Source: an uncultured Bacteroidales bacterium
GTDB taxonomy: Bacteria; Bacteroidota; Bacteroidia; Bacteroidales; Muribaculaceae
DNA: 64,000 bases
Direction of reading: 5' to 3'
Assembly: GCA_902793405.1 (NCBI GenBank)
Contig: CADBDH010000012.1
Coordinates: 1-64,000, forward strand
Below the pieces are notes generated by a model. The model did no database searches, was not told the origin of the DNA, and worked only from the letters and a program-made list of their open reading frames with translations. Shown here in pieces: positions 51,801-60,053 of the stretch (positions within the stretch are counted from its first letter, which is position 1; each line of letters begins with the position of its first letter). The position numbers and the translations under genes are program-made.

Positions 51801-52021
51801 CCGAAGACTGGATGAGCGGCACCATCACAACGTGGGGCGATGCTGTATTCTTCGACAACATACGTATTGTTGACGAGAACGACAGCGGAATCGACAATAT
51901 ACAAAGTGACGAGACAACCACTCAGAACGGCATCTTCACAATCGACGGTCGCCGCGTGAGCGACACAGCCGGCCTTAAGGGCTTCTATATCGTTAACGGC
52001 AAGAAGGTCTTCATCAAGTAA
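48821..52021 (+). CDS. T9SS-type secreted protein, paralogue of the 42434-47413 product
   Basis: The 1,066-residue protein has a signal peptide (about residues 1-24), a domain shared with its larger paralogue ('HGIIIQPAEGESKTYERTG', 'GTVYFKDLIYGYQRGYWVKG'), two choice-of-anchor J-like modules ('DADDWLISPAIKLEAGKNYY', 'DADDYLVVMPVRAEAGKNFK') each followed by a fibronectin III-like domain, and a type-A T9SS sorting tail ('IFTIDGRRVSDTAGLKGFYI', ending KKVFIK). It is likely displayed on or released from the cell surface. Function of the shared N-terminal domain is unknown. Confidence 0.87.
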   Translation: MTKGLRILWCGVLAALVLALPAMAQAPQGSDPSSGSQKGRGTYAQLSASRLFPTTVNSLKAPSRDAAGEVVDEHGIIIQPAEGESKTYERTGQGMLGEDYGDGMFLYYEAQDGTIEVVECSDGTVYFKDLIYGYQRGYWVKGTKVGNEIKVAANQPVSYSEEYNASINLRWAHGIGDGTIEPADSHADGFTFTIGDDGSLTLEGTTEFKMGAENYFIGLFWSDNDEYAIFGDALTVYKPINIVTQVDVLPYVNGFTTMGDQKSFTIVDGNEDNSTWYPFDGKFSHFGSYDYDADDWLISPAIKLEAGKNYYVAIDTWKNTDDAEKTIELKMGMSPSPAALTQDAIAAVAVESLGAVTLENDRLTVDETGYYYFGIHDISVAGGYSLYVDNFVVEEGAAGNAPAAITDLQVVQDADELKATVSFTAPAMAFDGSVLTTNLTKIEVLRDGAVVKTLEDIAPGAAVQFEDEGMTIGNHTYTAIAYNENGRGQKSPILTVFFFEAQDIPYIIEFTDPSVLNVLNVIDANGDGNTWEWNDYENGLIYPPSYNADADDYLVVMPVRAEAGKNFKVTFTAHTGYAAERFEVLAGRQGTPDALTMTVIPVTAFQADEATDFEGSFTADESGLYFVAIHCISDMYAYDLFVDKLVIEKGAEPTAPAAVSDLAVVPGELGAKLAIVTFTAPSMAIDGTALTENLTKIELLCNGVVVETRENVEPGATVEITTTVETPNYYTYQVIAYNASGMGLPSDKVKVWIGQDAPGSFYGVQAADNGTSVEFSWPMVTEGANGYYLNPDDVEYQILATEFNGWGYDFTDVLGSVKGVDHYTLEYNTDEGEQQFTTWGVKPVNEAGEGYPVSVTLLTGAPYTLPFEENFADGDVSYLWEKDSDASLYVVDQASDDDGYGLAMTTTWFTGDFTLKSGKLALQDASNPVLYIDVKGNGVETLWITGSTLAGEPVLLQEVMLSDEWATISIPLNYIKDARYSRLAFTASFVNPSTEDWMSGTITTWGDAVFFDNIRIVDENDSGIDNIQSDETTTQNGIFTIDGRRVSDTAGLKGFYIVNGKKVFIK

Positions 52022-52096
52022 GAGCCATTAGGAGCTCTACTTTATCCTGCAGGAGCCCCTCAACCGGTAAATTTAGATACCGCGTATTTTATTAGA

Positions 52097-52131
52097 CCGA
52101 GCGCACCCACGAAGGTGCGCTCGGATTTGTT
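52097..52131. terminator. Terminator between convergent genes
   Basis: CCGAGCGCACC-CACGAA-GGTGCGCTCGG followed by ATTTGTTC; a perfect 11-bp stem between the 48821 gene and the minus-strand gene at 52147. Confidence 0.8.
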
Positions 52132-52146
52132 CTATTTGGTGATGTT

Positions 52147-52845
52147 TCAGTCCGTTGGACTCTCGACGTTGCGGACGACGGTCTCCCTGTTGACGGCCTT
52201 ATACAGGTTTGCCGCCACGCTGTTGCGGGCCCGTTCGGTCAGCATGGCTGAGGCTTTCTCAATTTCTTTGGTATCAAAAGCGAAAAGAAATATCAGCGCT
52301 GCTGCAGCATCCTGGTCGGGATGGGCCTTGACATAGTTGTGCACTGCAGGAATCAGCACTTCATTGTATAGCCCGAAGTTCAATTTGCTATATAGATCAT
52401 ATACATCTCCATAAAATGGCCCAAATTCACCGCTCAAGTGCTTATTGCACTCATTCATGCCAACCAGAATCGGGCCAACGATTTGTTGGGCTTCGTCATA
52501 GTCCACATAGAATTGTGATCCGCCCAAGTGGGTGACTTTGTACTCATTTTGATAAAAGGCGAGCGTCTCCCCCGGGATGGCGGGAAATACCGTGGTGAGC
52601 CTCTTCACATCGGTGACATAGAGCAATGCCGCATCCTTCAGGTCGATGGTAAGTTCATGCTCCTCACCGGTGATGGCACGCGTTTCTTTGGCAATGGTTT
52701 CCCAACTGTTAACATCGACGATTTCGAGAGTGACCGAGTCTTTGCGGCCCTCAAACGTTCCTTTCACAGTGAATTTACCCCCTTGAGCCATGGCACCCAG
52801 GGTCATCATGCCCATGAGCATGGCAATGAATAGTTTCTTTAACAT
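52147..52845 (-). CDS. Exported DUF4369-like protein without a thioredoxin domain
   Basis: A 232-residue exported protein (signal peptide MLKKLFIAMLMGMMTLGAMA). Residues ~22-120 resemble the DUF4369 beta-domain ('KFTVKGTFEGRKDSVTLEIV') that in Bacteroidota normally precedes a TlpA/thioredoxin domain; here the following ~110 residues are helical and the protein ends with no CxxC. It may be a shortened family member of unknown function. Confidence 0.7.
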   Translation of the reverse strand: MLKKLFIAMLMGMMTLGAMAQGGKFTVKGTFEGRKDSVTLEIVDVNSWETIAKETRAITGEEHELTIDLKDAALLYVTDVKRLTTVFPAIPGETLAFYQNEYKVTHLGGSQFYVDYDEAQQIVGPILVGMNECNKHLSGEFGPFYGDVYDLYSKLNFGLYNEVLIPAVHNYVKAHPDQDAAAALIFLFAFDTKEIEKASAMLTERARNSVAANLYKAVNRETVVRNVESPTD

Positions 52846-53038
52846 GTCCTAAAAGTTTTAGAATGATACTTAAGTTTCGTGAGCCATTGAGTTGCTCACT
52901 ATTTTGGGGGTTAATGATTTTCCATTGTATATCTGAATTGGGTTGCTATCAATAAGACTCATATTTATAACGTGAAACAGGACAACTTATTGCGACAATA
53001 CTACTCTTCATGGAGTCTGATTTTTTCCAGTTTAGGAT

Positions 53039-53067
53039 TTTGTTATTGAGAAATATCACTACCTTTG
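53039..53067 (+). promoter_or_regulatory. Promoter TTTG / TACCTTTG
   Basis: TACCTTTG at 53060-53067 lies only seven bases before the ATG at 53074; TTTG at 53039-53042 is 17 bases upstream. Confidence 0.5.
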
Positions 53068-53073
53068 CGGCGC

Positions 53074-53448
53074 ATGAACAGCAAGTTAACACATAACGGC
53101 ATCACTCGCAAGCAACGATTGTTTGCTTGGATGATACTGTCGGTATATGTGCCGATGGTGTTGCTTGCTTCGCTTCATGTGCATTCCATCAACGATTTCT
53201 CCAGGGCTGTCGATTGTGACCAATGCCACACTGCGGTTCACCATTCGGGCCACATCACGACAAGTAACCATCACATTGATGAGTGCCTGTCGTGCCGGTT
53301 CCTGAGCACACAGATAGATGTTCCCCGCACGGTGACCAGCCTGGTGGTGAAGCAGGTCACGACCCAACTGGAGTATTACCTGGCTGGCGATCCTGTTGTC
53401 AGGGTCGTGGCCCAGCCGTCGTTGCGTGCTCCCCCATCCATGCTGTGA
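53074..53448 (+). CDS. His/Cys-rich membrane-anchored small protein before a TonB receptor
   Basis: A 124-residue protein with one N-terminal hydrophobic helix ('LFAWMILSVYVPMVLLASLH') and a cluster of likely metal ligands: 'CDQCHTAVHHSGHITTSNHH' then 'DECLSCRF'. ATG 53074 is chosen over TTG 53065. It lies about 80 bases upstream of a TonB-dependent receptor gene on the same strand. I infer a metal-binding role in uptake or sensing; the metal is unknown. No family was recognised with certainty. Confidence 0.65.
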   Translation: MNSKLTHNGITRKQRLFAWMILSVYVPMVLLASLHVHSINDFSRAVDCDQCHTAVHHSGHITTSNHHIDECLSCRFLSTQIDVPRTVTSLVVKQVTTQLEYYLAGDPVVRVVAQPSLRAPPSML

Positions 53449-53531
53449 TTCATCAGTTTTGGCCAGATAGTCGATGAACGATTATCCGGCCCTATGAACA
53501 TTCCTTTTTATTCATTCAAAAGAATCACAGC

Positions 53532-55631
53532 ATGAAATCATACTTATTGATTCTGCTGCTGGCGTGCACGTGCACGATGGCAGCGCAAGAAGCGGTCGTG
53601 CTCGACTCGACCGACGTGTTCTTTCGCCACATAGAACTCAAACAAGTGGTCGTCACCGGTCCGACCGGTGCCGTAAAGATGCAGGACATGTCGATGCCTG
53701 CGGGTATCGTTGACCGTAACAGCCTGCGCATGACCCCGGCCACCAACATTGTTGACGCTGTGGCCAAACTGCCCGGCGTGTCGCAGGTGAGCACCGGCAG
53801 CGGCATCTCCAAGCCCGTCATCCGCGGACTGGGTTATAACCGTGTGGTCGTCGTGGCCGACGGTGTGCGCCAGGAGGGGCAGCAGTGGGGCGACGAGCAC
53901 GGTGTAGAGATTGACGGCAACGCCGTGAGCTCGGTCGAGGTGCTCAAGGGTCCCGCAAGCCTGCTCTACGGCTCGGACGCCCTGGCGGGAGTCCTCAAAC
54001 TCAACACCGACCCCGTGGTGCCACTAGGCAAGATGCGCCTGAATGTGAACAGCGAATACCATACCAACAGCGGCCTCGTGAACTACTCGTTCAACTACGG
54101 CGGCAACAAGCAGGGGTTGTCATGGAACATCCGCTATGGCGACAAGTTCGCCCACGCCTATAAGACTCCCGGTGACGGCTACGTGCCCAACTCGCAGTTC
54201 CGCGAGCGTGCTCTGTCGGGTATGCTGGGCATCAACAAGACTTGGGGACACACGCGCCTGACAGGCTCCTATTTCCACCTCACGCCCAGCATCGCCGAGG
54301 GCGAGCGCGACCCGCAGACGGGCAAGCTGGTGCAACCCTATGCCGACACCAAGACCTATCACCATGGCCTACCCTACCAGCAGGTGTATCACTACAAAGC
54401 CGTGCTTGACAACGCCTTCTATCTGGGCGACGGCAGGCTCAATGCCGTGCTGGCCTACCAGCAGAACCGCCGCCAGGAATTTGAGGAGCCCGACGAATAC
54501 GGCCTTTACCTCAAGCTGCACACGGTGAACTACAACATCCACTACGTGACACGACGCTTGGGCGAAGACTGGCGCATCACCAGTGGCGTGAGCGGCATGT
54601 GGCAACGCTCGCTCAACAAGGGCGACGAGTTCCTGATTCCCGACTACAGCCTGTTTGACTTCGGTGCCTTCGTCACAACGACGGCCAACGTCGGCCGTTG
54701 GGCACTGAACGGCGGATTGCGCTTCGACAACCGTCACCTCGACAGCCGCGAGCTGATGGATGACGGCGACCTGCGCTTCCAGGCCTTCAAACGCGACTTC
54801 AACGGCTTCACCGCCAGCGTGGGCGCCGTTTGGCACGCCACCGAGCATCTCGACCTGAGGGCCAATGCCGCCCGTGGTTTCCGCGCCCCCAACATCAGTG
54901 AACTTGCCAGCAACGGTGTGCACGAGGGCTCGCTGCGCTACGAGGTGGGCAACCGCGACCTCAAGCCCGAGTTCAGCCTTCAGTTTGACCTTGGTGCCGA
55001 ATTGACCACGTCATGGCTGGACGCACAGCTGGCGCTGTTCAGCAACCGCATCGACAACTACATCTTCATCCACCGCACGGGCGATGTCATCGACGACGAG
55101 TTCATGACCTATCGCTACGACAGCGGTGATGCCCAGTTGCTGGGCGGCGAGGTGGCACTTGACATCCATCCCTGGCACTTCCTGCACCTGGGCACCAGTT
55201 TTGCCATGGTCAATGCCGTGCAACTGCACCAGCCCGAGGAATCCAAGTATCTGCCGTTCACGCCGGCTCCGCGTTGGCAGTCCGACATCAAGTGGGAAGT
55301 CCTGCACGACGGTCGCGTGCTGAACAATGCCTTTATCTCGCTAGGTGTGGACTATAACTTCAAGCAGGACCACTACTACCGCGCCGACAACACCGAGACC
55401 GCCACACCGGCCTATTGCCTGTTGAATGCCGCCATCGGCACCGACATCATGATTAAGGGACAGCGTGTGGCTTGCCTGAGCATCATGGGGACCAACCTTA
55501 CCAATAAGGCCTATCAGAGCCACCTGAGCCGTCTCAAATATGCCGACGTCAATCCCGTCACCGGCCGCCAGGGTGTCTTGAACATGGGCCGCAACATCAT
55601 CTTCAAGCTCACCATTCCCCTCGAGTTCTGA
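53532..55631 (+). CDS. TonB-dependent outer membrane receptor
   Basis: A 699-residue receptor with signal peptide (residues ~1-17), a plug domain (~40-160: 'SMPAGIVDRNSLRMTPATNI', 'IRGLGYNRVVVVADGVRQEG', 'VEVLKGPASLLYGSDALAGV') and a C-terminal 22-strand barrel ending in aromatic 'IIFKLTIPLEF'. It lacks the SusC-type N-terminal regulatory domain and has no SusD partner, so it is of the siderophore/metal/vitamin type rather than a glycan importer. The His/Cys-rich neighbour suggests a metal or metal complex. The 53074 gene is just upstream. Confidence 0.9.
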   Translation: MKSYLLILLLACTCTMAAQEAVVLDSTDVFFRHIELKQVVVTGPTGAVKMQDMSMPAGIVDRNSLRMTPATNIVDAVAKLPGVSQVSTGSGISKPVIRGLGYNRVVVVADGVRQEGQQWGDEHGVEIDGNAVSSVEVLKGPASLLYGSDALAGVLKLNTDPVVPLGKMRLNVNSEYHTNSGLVNYSFNYGGNKQGLSWNIRYGDKFAHAYKTPGDGYVPNSQFRERALSGMLGINKTWGHTRLTGSYFHLTPSIAEGERDPQTGKLVQPYADTKTYHHGLPYQQVYHYKAVLDNAFYLGDGRLNAVLAYQQNRRQEFEEPDEYGLYLKLHTVNYNIHYVTRRLGEDWRITSGVSGMWQRSLNKGDEFLIPDYSLFDFGAFVTTTANVGRWALNGGLRFDNRHLDSRELMDDGDLRFQAFKRDFNGFTASVGAVWHATEHLDLRANAARGFRAPNISELASNGVHEGSLRYEVGNRDLKPEFSLQFDLGAELTTSWLDAQLALFSNRIDNYIFIHRTGDVIDDEFMTYRYDSGDAQLLGGEVALDIHPWHFLHLGTSFAMVNAVQLHQPEESKYLPFTPAPRWQSDIKWEVLHDGRVLNNAFISLGVDYNFKQDHYYRADNTETATPAYCLLNAAIGTDIMIKGQRVACLSIMGTNLTNKAYQSHLSRLKYADVNPVTGRQGVLNMGRNIIFKLTIPLEF

Positions 55632-55659
55632 TTATCCTGTCGCTCTGACGGTGTGCAGT

Positions 55660-55713
55660 AAATCGCACGTTCCGCAGGTGGACTATTTGTCTCCACCTGC
55701 GGAACTGTGATTT
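55660..55713. terminator. Bidirectional hairpin terminator
   Basis: GTTCCGCAGGTGGA (55669-55682) pairs perfectly with 55692-55705, with an imperfect AAATC/GATTT extension, between convergent TonB receptor and GH3 genes. Confidence 0.75.
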
Positions 55714-55833
55714 AATCTGCAAATGTATCGGGGTGATTGATGTCGCTAGTCGCCGCGACAGGTACCCGTGAAGTGAGAATCATCTTACTTTTTTGCAGCA
55801 GATGATGGCACACCGTCTTTTGGGTTAATCTTG

Positions 55834-58155
55834 TTATTTGGCTTTTTTATAACGGGCTGTGCGGTGGTCGCTGATAATGCCGTTCCAGTTCATGCCGAAG
55901 GCGAAATCATACCGATGGCCATTGCGGTCACGATAAGGTGTCATGTCTTGCGGCACGTCTTCGTTTTGGCGCTCAACGGTTTCCATATCGGCGGGCATCT
56001 GGAACGGCAGCAGGCCTTGGGGCTCAAACATGCCTGAGATGATGTCGAGTTTGGCGCGATTCTGTATGCCGAAACACAGCAGTATGGCATCGGCCGTCGG
56101 CTCCAGTTCGGCAAGCACGAGCGGTCGGCTCGCGTTGATGGTTACTACCACCGGTTTGTCGCCCATCAGGCGTCTCGTTTCGTGTACGAGGTCGAGGTCG
56201 GCCTCGTTGTGTGTGGTGACCGTCTTACCGCGATAGCTGCGGTCGGTAAACTGTTCCTTGGGGTCACCGCCGGCAATGCTCGGTTGTCGTGCGCTGGAGG
56301 CAGTATAAGGACGGTATTGGAGGCTGATGGGGACGTAGCCGTTGCCCCCGGCTTCGACGTCAGCCCTGGAATAGCCGAAGCCGCCCATCGGCTCATCGAT
56401 GTCAACCAGGGCAAAATCGGCCTCGGCAGGGTCGTCCACCACCGTGAAATAGCGTTCCACCAGGTCGCGGCGAATGGGATAGTCGGTGTGCTCCTCGTAT
56501 TTCTCGCCCCAAAAACCGGTCATGGCCGGGTAATGGCGCTTGGGGAGGTAAACGCGGGATTTCGGCGCCTGGGGCAGACAACCGTCGTTGTTCTTGAGCA
56601 TGACGATGGAGCGCAGCTGCGCCTCGTATCCAGCCTGCATGTACTCGGGGTTGCCGACGGTGCGTGTCGCCTCCTCGGGGTCCACATAAGGATTCTCGAA
56701 CAGCCCGAGACGGAAACTGTTCAGCAGCAGCCTGCGGGCGCTTGCCTCGAAACGCTCGCGTGCGCTCTGCTCGCCGTGGTCCTTGGCCCACAGGCGATAG
56801 GCTTCGAGAACGGGCTCCTTGTCCTGATTACCGCCGAACTGATCCACGCCGGCCAGCAGTGCCCTGTAGTGACGCTCGGCTACAGTGAGGTGCTCCACGC
56901 CCCAAGGCTTGCCCCAATGCTTGTCGACGGCGGGATAATCGCCCGTCACCACCCAGTCGGTACACACAACGCCGTCAAAGCCGTAACGCTCACGCAGCAG
57001 CTCGGTGATGATGTATCGGCTATAGCTCATCGCCACATTGTCGCCGCTGGGGTCGATGCCCCAAGGCACGGTGTAGAACGACATGGTCGCACTCGCGCAC
57101 CCCGTTGGGCCATCCAATCGGAACCCGCCATTGATGAACGGCTCTAGGCGCGTCTGGAACATCCCGCCGGGATAGACCGCAAATCGCCCGAAGCTGTAGT
57201 GCGAGTCCCTGCCGCCCTCTTCCGAGCCACCTCCGGGCCAATGCTTGATCATGGCATTGACGCTGTGGTAGCCCCAGCCGTCGGCAATGAGGGCATCGCC
57301 TTGGCTGGTCTGGAACGCGTCGCAGTAGGCCTTGGCATAGTCGGTGACCAGCTGCGGATCCTCGCCGAAGCAGCCGTGGTTGCGGCGCCATCGCGGGTCG
57401 GTTGCGAGGTCGACTTGAGGTGAAAGGGCTGTGGTGATGCCCAGCGCACGATATTCACGAGAAGCGATTTCGCCAAATCGCCGCACCAGCTCCGGGTCCA
57501 TAATGGCGCCCATGCCGATGGGGCGCGGCCATAGCGAAATCTGCCCTCCTGCTCCCGCCAGAAACTCATCGGCGGTCGCGGTCTCGTTGCGCGGGTCGCT
57601 GCTGTTGTTGGCGGGTATGCCGTGTTTCAATCCCTCTACAAGGGCTTGCACCTTGTTGTTCCATCGCGCTGCTGTGGCAGGACTCTCGACCTTGGTGACC
57701 AGCACGGCACGCACGTTGTCGTTCTCGAGAAATGCACGCTGCACGTCGGTCAATTCCCACGGCTGGGCGCCACTGTCCTTATAGGTTTTGCCCCCATAGA
57801 CCGTTCCAGCTGTTTGGGGCACAGGCTGATGGCTGCTGTACAGCATCAGTCCGGCAATTTCCTCTATCGAGAGTCTGGATGCCAAATCACGCGCCCGTTC
57901 TTTGGCTGACAGTCGCCAGTCCTCATAGGGTTCAAGCTTGCCGTTGCGGTTCAGGTCCTTGAATGCCAATCCGTCCACACTGATGATTCCCACGCCGCTG
58001 TCGGGGCTATAGCCCAGCGTCGGGCCATGCTGTTGCACGACCAGGTTGTAGCCATCTTTTTCCACTATGTCAAACACACGGTCATTCATCACGCCATTGC
58101 CAGTAAAAGCGGTGCAAACCAAGGTCGCAGCCAGCATAATTCTTAACGTATTCAT
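55834..58155 (-). CDS. Exported glycoside hydrolase family 3 enzyme
   Basis: A 773-residue GH3 protein, probably a periplasmic beta-glucosidase or beta-xylosidase. A signal-like N-terminus (residues ~1-20) precedes an EF-hand-like 'DLNRNGKLEPYEDW' segment and the TIM barrel ('LSPQVDLATDPRWRRNHGCF', 'MIKHWPGGGSEEGGRDSHYS'). The catalytic nucleophile Asp lies in 'YGFDGVVCTDWVVTGDYP'. The second alpha/beta domain follows ('RSIVMLKNNDGCLP', 'DKPVVVTINASRPLVLAELE'). The acid/base cannot be named from sequence. It is transcribed alone from a TACCTTTG box. Confidence 0.92.
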   Translation of the reverse strand: MNTLRIMLAATLVCTAFTGNGVMNDRVFDIVEKDGYNLVVQQHGPTLGYSPDSGVGIISVDGLAFKDLNRNGKLEPYEDWRLSAKERARDLASRLSIEEIAGLMLYSSHQPVPQTAGTVYGGKTYKDSGAQPWELTDVQRAFLENDNVRAVLVTKVESPATAARWNNKVQALVEGLKHGIPANNSSDPRNETATADEFLAGAGGQISLWPRPIGMGAIMDPELVRRFGEIASREYRALGITTALSPQVDLATDPRWRRNHGCFGEDPQLVTDYAKAYCDAFQTSQGDALIADGWGYHSVNAMIKHWPGGGSEEGGRDSHYSFGRFAVYPGGMFQTRLEPFINGGFRLDGPTGCASATMSFYTVPWGIDPSGDNVAMSYSRYIITELLRERYGFDGVVCTDWVVTGDYPAVDKHWGKPWGVEHLTVAERHYRALLAGVDQFGGNQDKEPVLEAYRLWAKDHGEQSARERFEASARRLLLNSFRLGLFENPYVDPEEATRTVGNPEYMQAGYEAQLRSIVMLKNNDGCLPQAPKSRVYLPKRHYPAMTGFWGEKYEEHTDYPIRRDLVERYFTVVDDPAEADFALVDIDEPMGGFGYSRADVEAGGNGYVPISLQYRPYTASSARQPSIAGGDPKEQFTDRSYRGKTVTTHNEADLDLVHETRRLMGDKPVVVTINASRPLVLAELEPTADAILLCFGIQNRAKLDIISGMFEPQGLLPFQMPADMETVERQNEDVPQDMTPYRDRNGHRYDFAFGMNWNGIISDHRTARYKKAK

Positions 58156-58211
58156 TTCTCAAACCCATTATCGGAAATCAATCAGCTTCCAATGCCCAAA
58201 AATCAATTCCA

Positions 58212-58219
58212 CAAAGGTA
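58212..58219 (-). promoter_or_regulatory. -7 box TACCTTTG of GH3 gene
   Basis: The minus strand reads TACCTTTG about 57 bases before the GH3 start. Confidence 0.55.
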
Positions 58220-58316
58220 CAAAATTCCCCCAAAATGTCCGAAGAAAATCCCCAACAAGCATGAAAAAATACATCAAAAGAACCGTCCCCATTTACCAAT
58301 CCATTATTACCCATGC

Positions 58317-58350
58317 GAAGGGTGCAGGACTGTGGCAGCCTGCACCCTTC
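58317..58350. terminator. Hairpin downstream of the 58377 gene
   Basis: GAAGGGTGCAGG-ACTGTGGCAG-CCTGCACCCTTC, a perfect 12-bp stem. There is no T-tract on either side, so termination strength is uncertain. Confidence 0.5.
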
Positions 58351-58376
58351 GTGATGTGGTAATGAATTGTTAATCG

Positions 58377-58889
58377 TTATAATGCGTAGAATGGCATTTC
58401 ACGTCCGTTGTCAATCTTGAGGATGAGTTCCTTGCTGGTGAGCGAGACGATCTTCATGTTGTGCATCTTGGGCATTCCATCAAGCATCGTTTTTTTGAAT
58501 TCGCCTTTCAAGCCGTTGAGTTCACCCCTGATTTGCTTGTCCATCTTGGCCTTGGTCTTGGCATCCATGCCTTTGATTTCATAGTCAAAGTCCACCTCGG
58601 CCTTGCTTCTGTCAAGGTCCATAACCAAGTCTTTGTCGTTCAAGGTGTAGGTGCCGGGAACGCTCACACTACCCGTAATGGTGACGGGCACACCGTCTTC
58701 TTTCATCTGATGCTCTGCCCCGACGAGGAGTTCGCAGGCTCCGTTTTTATCGAAGGCCAAAGCCACGAGTACATCTTTGCCGTCATCATCGGCAAGTTTT
58801 GTCCCCCATTGATGGGCCGTCAGGCTCTGGGCATTAAGGACGAACGCCGACACAAGCATCAACATCAAGGTAAAAAATAATTTCTTCAT
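58377..58889 (-). CDS. Exported lipocalin-like hypothetical protein
   Basis: A 170-residue exported protein (signal peptide MKKLFFTLMLMLVSAFVLNA). Beta-strand pattern 'VLVALAFDKNGACELLVG', 'ITGSVSVPGTYTLNDKDLVM' and the final 'SKELILKIDNGREMPFYAL' are like Bacteroidota lipocalin-like domains. A Lys-rich helix sits in the middle ('MDAKTKAKMDKQIRGELNG'). Ligand and role unknown. Confidence 0.75.
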   Translation of the reverse strand: MKKLFFTLMLMLVSAFVLNAQSLTAHQWGTKLADDDGKDVLVALAFDKNGACELLVGAEHQMKEDGVPVTITGSVSVPGTYTLNDKDLVMDLDRSKAEVDFDYEIKGMDAKTKAKMDKQIRGELNGLKGEFKKTMLDGMPKMHNMKIVSLTSKELILKIDNGREMPFYAL

Positions 58890-58963
58890 AATCTGAATGA
58901 ATTGAATAATTGTCGTGGGTTAATTTGCGGGCAGTGACAGAACCACCGCTATAATTACTGCTG

Positions 58964-58971
58964 CAAAGATA
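58964..58971 (-). promoter_or_regulatory. -7 box TATCTTTG of lipocalin-like gene
   Basis: The minus strand reads TATCTTTG about 75 bases before the ATG. Confidence 0.5.
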
Positions 58972-59019
58972 AGAATTCTAATTCAATTAATGCTGAAATC
59001 GGCATAATTTCTTAGGAAA

Positions 59020-59050
59020 TTGGCCGCTTGGCGAAAAAACGCTACCTTTG
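59020..59050 (+). promoter_or_regulatory. Promoter TTG / TACCTTTG of small lipoprotein gene
   Basis: TTG at 59020-59022 and TACCTTTG at 59043-59050, 20 bases apart, 28 bases before the ATG. Confidence 0.6.
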
Positions 59051-59078
59051 CCCCTACGAGAAAGATAAAATCTAAATT

Positions 59079-59450
59079 ATGAAGAATATTGTCACTACAT
59101 TTGTATTGATGGCGTTGCTGTTTTGTTCATGCCACAAGAACAAAACAGATGTGAATCAACATGCCGAAATAACTGCCGAAATGGCCTACGAGGGCGTGAA
59201 CAACTATTGCCACAGCGAATATGACTGGAGTGCTACCGAGGACAATCCCGTCATGATGTCTGTCATCATGGGAGACGAGACTGAGACGGAATACCAGGTC
59301 ATCTTCCGCAGCTACACGGGCGCACTGGTGTCTTTCTATGTTGATAAGGCCAGTGGCAAGACCCGCATGGTGGAGTCGGTCCCCACCCTGAATATCGACA
59401 CCGTTACCGGCAACATCAATCTGTTTGATTACCTTGGCAAGACCAACTGA
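59079..59450 (+). CDS. Small predicted lipoprotein, hypothetical
   Basis: A 123-residue protein with a lipoprotein signal and lipobox in 'ALLFCSCHKNK' (Cys near residue 18). The rest is soluble, acidic and mixed alpha/beta ('QVIFRSYTGALVSFYVDKAS'). No family recognised. The GNAT gene begins about 58 bases after its stop on the same strand, so it may be the first gene of a three-gene transcript. Confidence 0.75.
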   Translation: MKNIVTTFVLMALLFCSCHKNKTDVNQHAEITAEMAYEGVNNYCHSEYDWSATEDNPVMMSVIMGDETETEYQVIFRSYTGALVSFYVDKASGKTRMVESVPTLNIDTVTGNINLFDYLGKTN

Positions 59451-59508
59451 TCCGCATCCAGGATTTGATAGACCAAACAATCTCACACAAGAGCAAAAAT
59501 GAGATACG

Positions 59509-60033
59509 ATGGAAACAGGAATTGAACTTGTCAGGCTCGCTGAGGAGCGCACTATCGCCTTCAAGGAGGAGATGCAGGAGGCATTTGAGAGCGGCTTTCA
59601 GGGACATATCAAGGAAGACGGCGAAAACCAGTGGCAGGTGCTGCCCGACGGGGACTTCTATCAGGCATTGAGGGCCGAGGGGGCCGAAGCCTATGAGGCC
59701 ATCGATGCCGACGGACAGCGTGTGGGCGGTGCCATCATCACCATCGACAGTGTGAAGCATCATGGCGAGTTGGCTTTCCTCTACGTGAAAGTCGGTGTGC
59801 AGGGTAAGGGCACCGGCCAAGCCATCTGGAAGGCCATCGAGGCAATGCACCCCGAGGTTGAGGTGTGGGAGACCTGCACCCCCTATTTCGACCGCCGTAA
59901 CATCCACTTCTACATCAACTGCTGCGGCTTCCACGCCATCGAGTTCTTCAACGCCCATCACCGCGATCCGAACATGCCGGAACAGTTCGACCCCAGCGAC
60001 GGCCTGTTCGTGTTTGAGAAACGCATGAAATAA
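59509..60033 (+). CDS. GNAT-family N-acetyltransferase
   Basis: A 174-residue acetyltransferase. The acetyl-CoA-binding segment is 'FLYVKVGVQGKGTGQAIWKA' (Q/R-x-x-G-x-G), preceded by 'GAIITIDSVKHHGELA' and followed by 'NIHFYINCCGFHAIEFFN'. Substrate unknown. It lies 20 bases upstream of the Nim-like gene. Confidence 0.87.
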   Translation: METGIELVRLAEERTIAFKEEMQEAFESGFQGHIKEDGENQWQVLPDGDFYQALRAEGAEAYEAIDADGQRVGGAIITIDSVKHHGELAFLYVKVGVQGKGTGQAIWKAIEAMHPEVEVWETCTPYFDRRNIHFYINCCGFHAIEFFNAHHRDPNMPEQFDPSDGLFVFEKRMK

Positions 60034-60053
60034 CCGCTAAAACGACTATCATC

